Assembly: GCA_045636065.1 (NCBI GenBank)
Contig: JAZTWW010000045.1
Coordinates: 1 to 16,671, forward strand
Length of the DNA stretch: 16,671 nucleotides
Source of the DNA: RGIG5050 sp045636065
GTDB lineage: Bacteria > Verrucomicrobiota > Kiritimatiellia > RFP12 > UBA1067
Reading direction: 5' to 3'
Shown here one piece after another: positions 14,081-16,671 of the stretch. Numbering within the stretch: the first letter of the stretch is position 1; every line of letters begins with the position of its first letter. A model generated the notes under the pieces. It saw only the letters and a program-made list of their open reading frames with translations, made no database searches and was not told the origin of the DNA. A program made the position numbers and the translations under genes.

Positions 14081-16671
14081 ATGAAGCGCGAAATCCAGAA
14101 GCTTGCCGCCTCGGGCCGATTCAGAATCGCGGTTCTAGGGGCGATGTGCCTCGGGGCGATACTCTACGGCGGCACGAAGTCCGGCGGTGGAGGCGACCGC
14201 GGCGGAGCGGGTTCGCGCAGGTCCGGCGCGGAAACGCCGGGTGCGCCGAGGGACGGCTGCGATTCCCTAGGGCCGACGAGAAGCGTCGCCTGGCCCGACA
14301 CCACGGTCACGGTTGACGGGTTTTTAGTTGAAACCGGCGTCGTCGAGGTTGCGCTCTCATTCGATCCGCTTGCCGTCACAAACGGCGTGGAGGCGCTTGC
14401 AAAGAACAATCTCGACGACCCGTACTGGACATACTGGAGGTCGTGGGACATCCTCTCCGGCTCGACCAACGCCGTAGTGGGCGGGGATATCGCCGCCGAT
14501 CTCGGGGAGGGATACCTCTCAAGCGGCTTTCTAAGGTTCCTGGAGGTGTCCGACTGGGATGGCGACGGGCTCTCCTGGGGGCAGGAGACGGCTCTCGGCT
14601 CCAATCCCCTCAATCCCGATTCCGACGGCGACGGCCTTACGGACTTCGAGGAGTTCGGGCTCGGCACCGATCCCACATCCGACGACACGGACGGGGACGG
14701 GTTCACAGACTATGACGAGACGGCGTGCATGTGCTCTAGCCCCGGCGTCCCATGGTTCACCTCCGCCCAGTGGCACGAGGTCCTCCATGCCTCCGGCGTC
14801 GACCTTGCCGTGCATGACATCCCCCTGCCGTTCCCCCTGACGCTCGACGGCCAGTACTGCGACCGGATCGCCCTTGACGTCAACGGCGCTCTCCACTTCG
14901 GCACGGCGGAGAGCCTTGCCGCCGTTGTGAGCGCCAATGATCCGCAGGACATCTCCTCGCAGTCGTTCGTCCCGCCAAACGCGGTTGTCGCCCCGTACTG
15001 GACGGACATATACACCCGCGCAGGCGCGCTATCTACCATACAGACTGCGAGCATAACCTACTGCGGGCAGGAGTATTTCGTCATACAGGCGCGCGAGCTT
15101 TGCTTCAAGGTGCCCGGTGTCGGCTGGTGTTCGTACCAGGTCGCCATACCCAGGGCGACTCCGGCTACAGACGTCTTTGTGAGGTATGGGGACACAATCG
15201 ACAGCCGTACGGACTCGGTCACATCCATAGGCGCCGTCTCTGCGGGAGGGCATGTGAGGCTTGCCCACTCCTTCGGCACGGGGCACACGGTGTCCAACGG
15301 AACCCAGATCGCGTACCATTTCGGCACCGGGGGCGATCCGCTTCTCATCGACACGGACGGCGACGCCCTTGACGATGATGAGGAGATTTCGTTCGGGGCG
15401 AACCCGCGCACCCCCGACACAGACGGCGACGGCGTGCCTGACGTGGAGGAGGCGCAGTCGTACGACACCGCCGCGTACCTTGCAGACACGGATGCCGATT
15501 CGCTGCCGGACGGATGGGAGATCCTCTACGGCCTAGATCCGCTCTCGGGCGCCGGAGTCGACGGCCCCTTGGGCGACCCTGACGTGGACGGGTTCTCCAA
15601 TCTGCAGGAGCTTTCTTTCGGCACCAGCCCCGTACTTGCCGACACCGACGGCGATGGGTTATCCGACCCCCAGGAGGTTCCCCATGTTACCGTCCAGACG
15701 GGATTCACGTGGTCGCAGTACCTGCCCGGGACGGTCGCCCCCGGGATGCAGTCCTCAAACCTCGATTCCGGCATGTGGATTCTGGACCTTCCGTTCGACC
15801 TGAGGCTTGCCGGGCATACGCTGGACAGGGTTGCGGTGGATCTTGAGGGAGTGGTGCGGCTTGGGCGAGGAGGCTCGCTCAATGGCGTGCAGAGTTCGGC
15901 GTCGCCGCTTGACTTCGCGGGACGGGCGATCGACGCTACGAATTTCGTGGTCGGGGCATACTGGTCGGATCTCAAGTCGTACGTGGCGAAGGGGTCGAAC
16001 ATAGCGGCGGCCAGGATGCCTTACTGGGGAGTGGATTCGTATGTAGTGGAGTACTACGGGCTTGGCTTCGCCCAGGGTGCATCGTCCGGCAACCTGCGCA
16101 TGCGGGTGATTATCCCCAACGGCTCGCCGTCTAACACCGTGTACGTCGGCTACCAGTGGGTCTCCGACCTCAGGGGTCAAAGGAGCGTGTCGGTGGGCGC
16201 GCAGTCGCCGGACGGGCGCATAAGGCTGCCTGTGTCCTTTGGGCAGGATGTGTCCGTATCAAGCGAGACCCTGCTCGCCTTCCACTTTGGCACCGGCGGC
16301 GATCCGCTCAGGTCCGACACGGACGGCGACGGGCTCGATGATGGCGCCGAGCATGCCATCGGAACCGACCCCAGGCAGCCGGACACTGACGGCGACGGAC
16401 TCTACGACGGCTGGGAGGCGCAGTACGGCCTTGACCCGCTGACGGACAACTCTACCGACCTCGATGAGGACAACGATGCGGATGCGGACTGGGACGGCGA
16501 CGGGCTAACGAATCTTGATGAGTGCGGCTTCGGCACGGATCCGAGGGGGACTGACCTCGACGGCGACGGCACCACCGACGGATACGACACGGACGGGGAC
16601 GGGGTTCCGGACGGCGCGGAGGTACTGCAGGGGAGCGACCCCGCTGACTCGACTGACGGGGGCGCGCCAAA
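14081..16671 (+). CDS. Large exported or membrane-anchored protein with thrombospondin type 3 repeats and two NIDO-like beta domains (3' end missing)
   Basis: At least 863 codons with no stop before the window edge. The N-terminus (MKREIQKLAASGRFR) is basic and leads into one hydrophobic span (about 14-31, IAVLGAMCLGAILYGG), a signal peptide or membrane anchor; Cys23 lacks a proper lipobox. A Gly/Arg/Ser-rich linker follows. Three blocks of calcium-binding DxDxDG loops (TSP3/dockerin-like, e.g. DTDGDGLSD) lie at about 158-220, 424-533 and 746 to the end. Between them are two related domains of about 200 residues (224-420 and 540-743), with VNGALHFG/LEGVVRLG, VVAPYWTDI/VVGAYWSDL and YHFGTGGDPL/FHFGTGGDPL in matching places; NGxxxFG plus APYWxD recalls nidogen-type domains. 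It is probably a Ca-stabilised surface adhesin or scaffold. Function is unknown. No Shine-Dalgarno precedes the ATG. Confidence 0.85.
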   Translation, partial: MKREIQKLAASGRFRIAVLGAMCLGAILYGGTKSGGGGDRGGAGSRRSGAETPGAPRDGCDSLGPTRSVAWPDTTVTVDGFLVETGVVEVALSFDPLAVTNGVEALAKNNLDDPYWTYWRSWDILSGSTNAVVGGDIAADLGEGYLSSGFLRFLEVSDWDGDGLSWGQETALGSNPLNPDSDGDGLTDFEEFGLGTDPTSDDTDGDGFTDYDETACMCSSPGVPWFTSAQWHEVLHASGVDLAVHDIPLPFPLTLDGQYCDRIALDVNGALHFGTAESLAAVVSANDPQDISSQSFVPPNAVVAPYWTDIYTRAGALSTIQTASITYCGQEYFVIQARELCFKVPGVGWCSYQVAIPRATPATDVFVRYGDTIDSRTDSVTSIGAVSAGGHVRLAHSFGTGHTVSNGTQIAYHFGTGGDPLLIDTDGDALDDDEEISFGANPRTPDTDGDGVPDVEEAQSYDTAAYLADTDADSLPDGWEILYGLDPLSGAGVDGPLGDPDVDGFSNLQELSFGTSPVLADTDGDGLSDPQEVPHVTVQTGFTWSQYLPGTVAPGMQSSNLDSGMWILDLPFDLRLAGHTLDRVAVDLEGVVRLGRGGSLNGVQSSASPLDFAGRAIDATNFVVGAYWSDLKSYVAKGSNIAAARMPYWGVDSYVVEYYGLGFAQGASSGNLRMRVIIPNGSPSNTVYVGYQWVSDLRGQRSVSVGAQSPDGRIRLPVSFGQDVSVSSETLLAFHFGTGGDPLRSDTDGDGLDDGAEHAIGTDPRQPDTDGDGLYDGWEAQYGLDPLTDNSTDLDEDNDADADWDGDGLTNLDECGFGTDPRGTDLDGDGTTDGYDTDGDGVPDGAEVLQGSDPADSTDGGAP
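14750..15697 (+). repeat. Internal duplication, unit 1: beta domain plus TSP3 block
   Basis: Encodes a domain of about 200 residues (PWFTSAQW to AYHFGTGGDPL) followed by DxDxDG repeats. It aligns with unit 2 along its length; the HFGTGGDPL anchors are 322 codons apart. Identity is modest in the beta part and high in the Ca-binding loops, so the duplication is old. Confidence 0.75.
15698..16671 (+). repeat. Internal duplication, unit 2: beta domain plus TSP3 block (cut by window edge)
   Basis: Begins TGFTWSQYLPG and ends its beta domain in AFHFGTGGDPL before a third Ca-binding block. Shared positions with unit 1 include LPFDLRLAG/LPFPLTLDG, VVGAYWSDL/VVAPYWTDI and VGAQSPDGRIRLPVSFG/IGAVSAGGHVRLAHSFG. 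The block continues past the window, so more units may follow. Confidence 0.75.

Noticed and set aside
14138..14152. Lipobox at Cys23 of the TSP3-repeat protein
   Set aside because: The residue before Cys is Met (LGAMC), which does not fit the Gly/Ala/Ser required by the lipoprotein signal peptidase.

Overview
The window is a GC-rich bacterial chromosome segment in which every supported gene lies on the + strand. No 16S gene or other lineage marker is present. The gene set (RhlB-like DEAD-box helicase, eukaryotic-type hexokinase, ELM1-family protein, very large secreted thrombospondin-type-3-repeat protein) and the extended -10 promoters of the form TGGTA suggest, by inference only, a PVC-group bacterium, perhaps an anaerobic gut or rumen Kiritimatiellota/Verrucomicrobiota relative.

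Region 1 (2-1405) is the 3' part of a DEAD-box RNA helicase. Region 2 (about 1415-6452) is a sugar block: hexokinase, galactokinase, an FHS-family sugar:H+ symporter and aldose 1-epimerase, with short gaps. Together these would import galactose/glucose, interconvert anomers and phosphorylate both sugars. galT and galE are not in the window, so galactose-1-phosphate must be processed by genes elsewhere.

Region 3 (6469-13596) begins with a tRNA-Gln(UUG) wedged between galM and a tight housekeeping run: NrnA-like DHH phosphoesterase, ELM1-family protein, CdsA, methionyl-tRNA synthetase and UvrB. The first three genes overlap by ATGA, and uvrB starts 7 bases after metG, so the run looks co-transcribed and translationally coupled.

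Region 4 (13597-14080) is a non-coding stretch of about 480 bp. It holds several GC-rich hairpins, two copies of a 27-nt hairpin unit whose stem differs by a compensatory base-pair change, and a 12-bp direct repeat bracketing the hairpin segment. It looks like a mobile or dispersed intergenic repeat.

Region 5 (14081-16671, running off the end) is one uninterrupted ORF of at least 863 codons that never meets a stop. It encodes an N-terminally membrane-anchored or exported protein with three blocks of calcium-binding DxDxDG repeats alternating with two diverged copies of a beta-rich domain of about 200 residues that resembles nidogen-type (NIDO-like) domains. A near-consensus sigma70-type promoter ends only 9 bases before its ATG and there is no Shine-Dalgarno, so it is predicted to be read from a leaderless or nearly leaderless mRNA. 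This gene and the repeat upstream of it are the most novel parts of the window.
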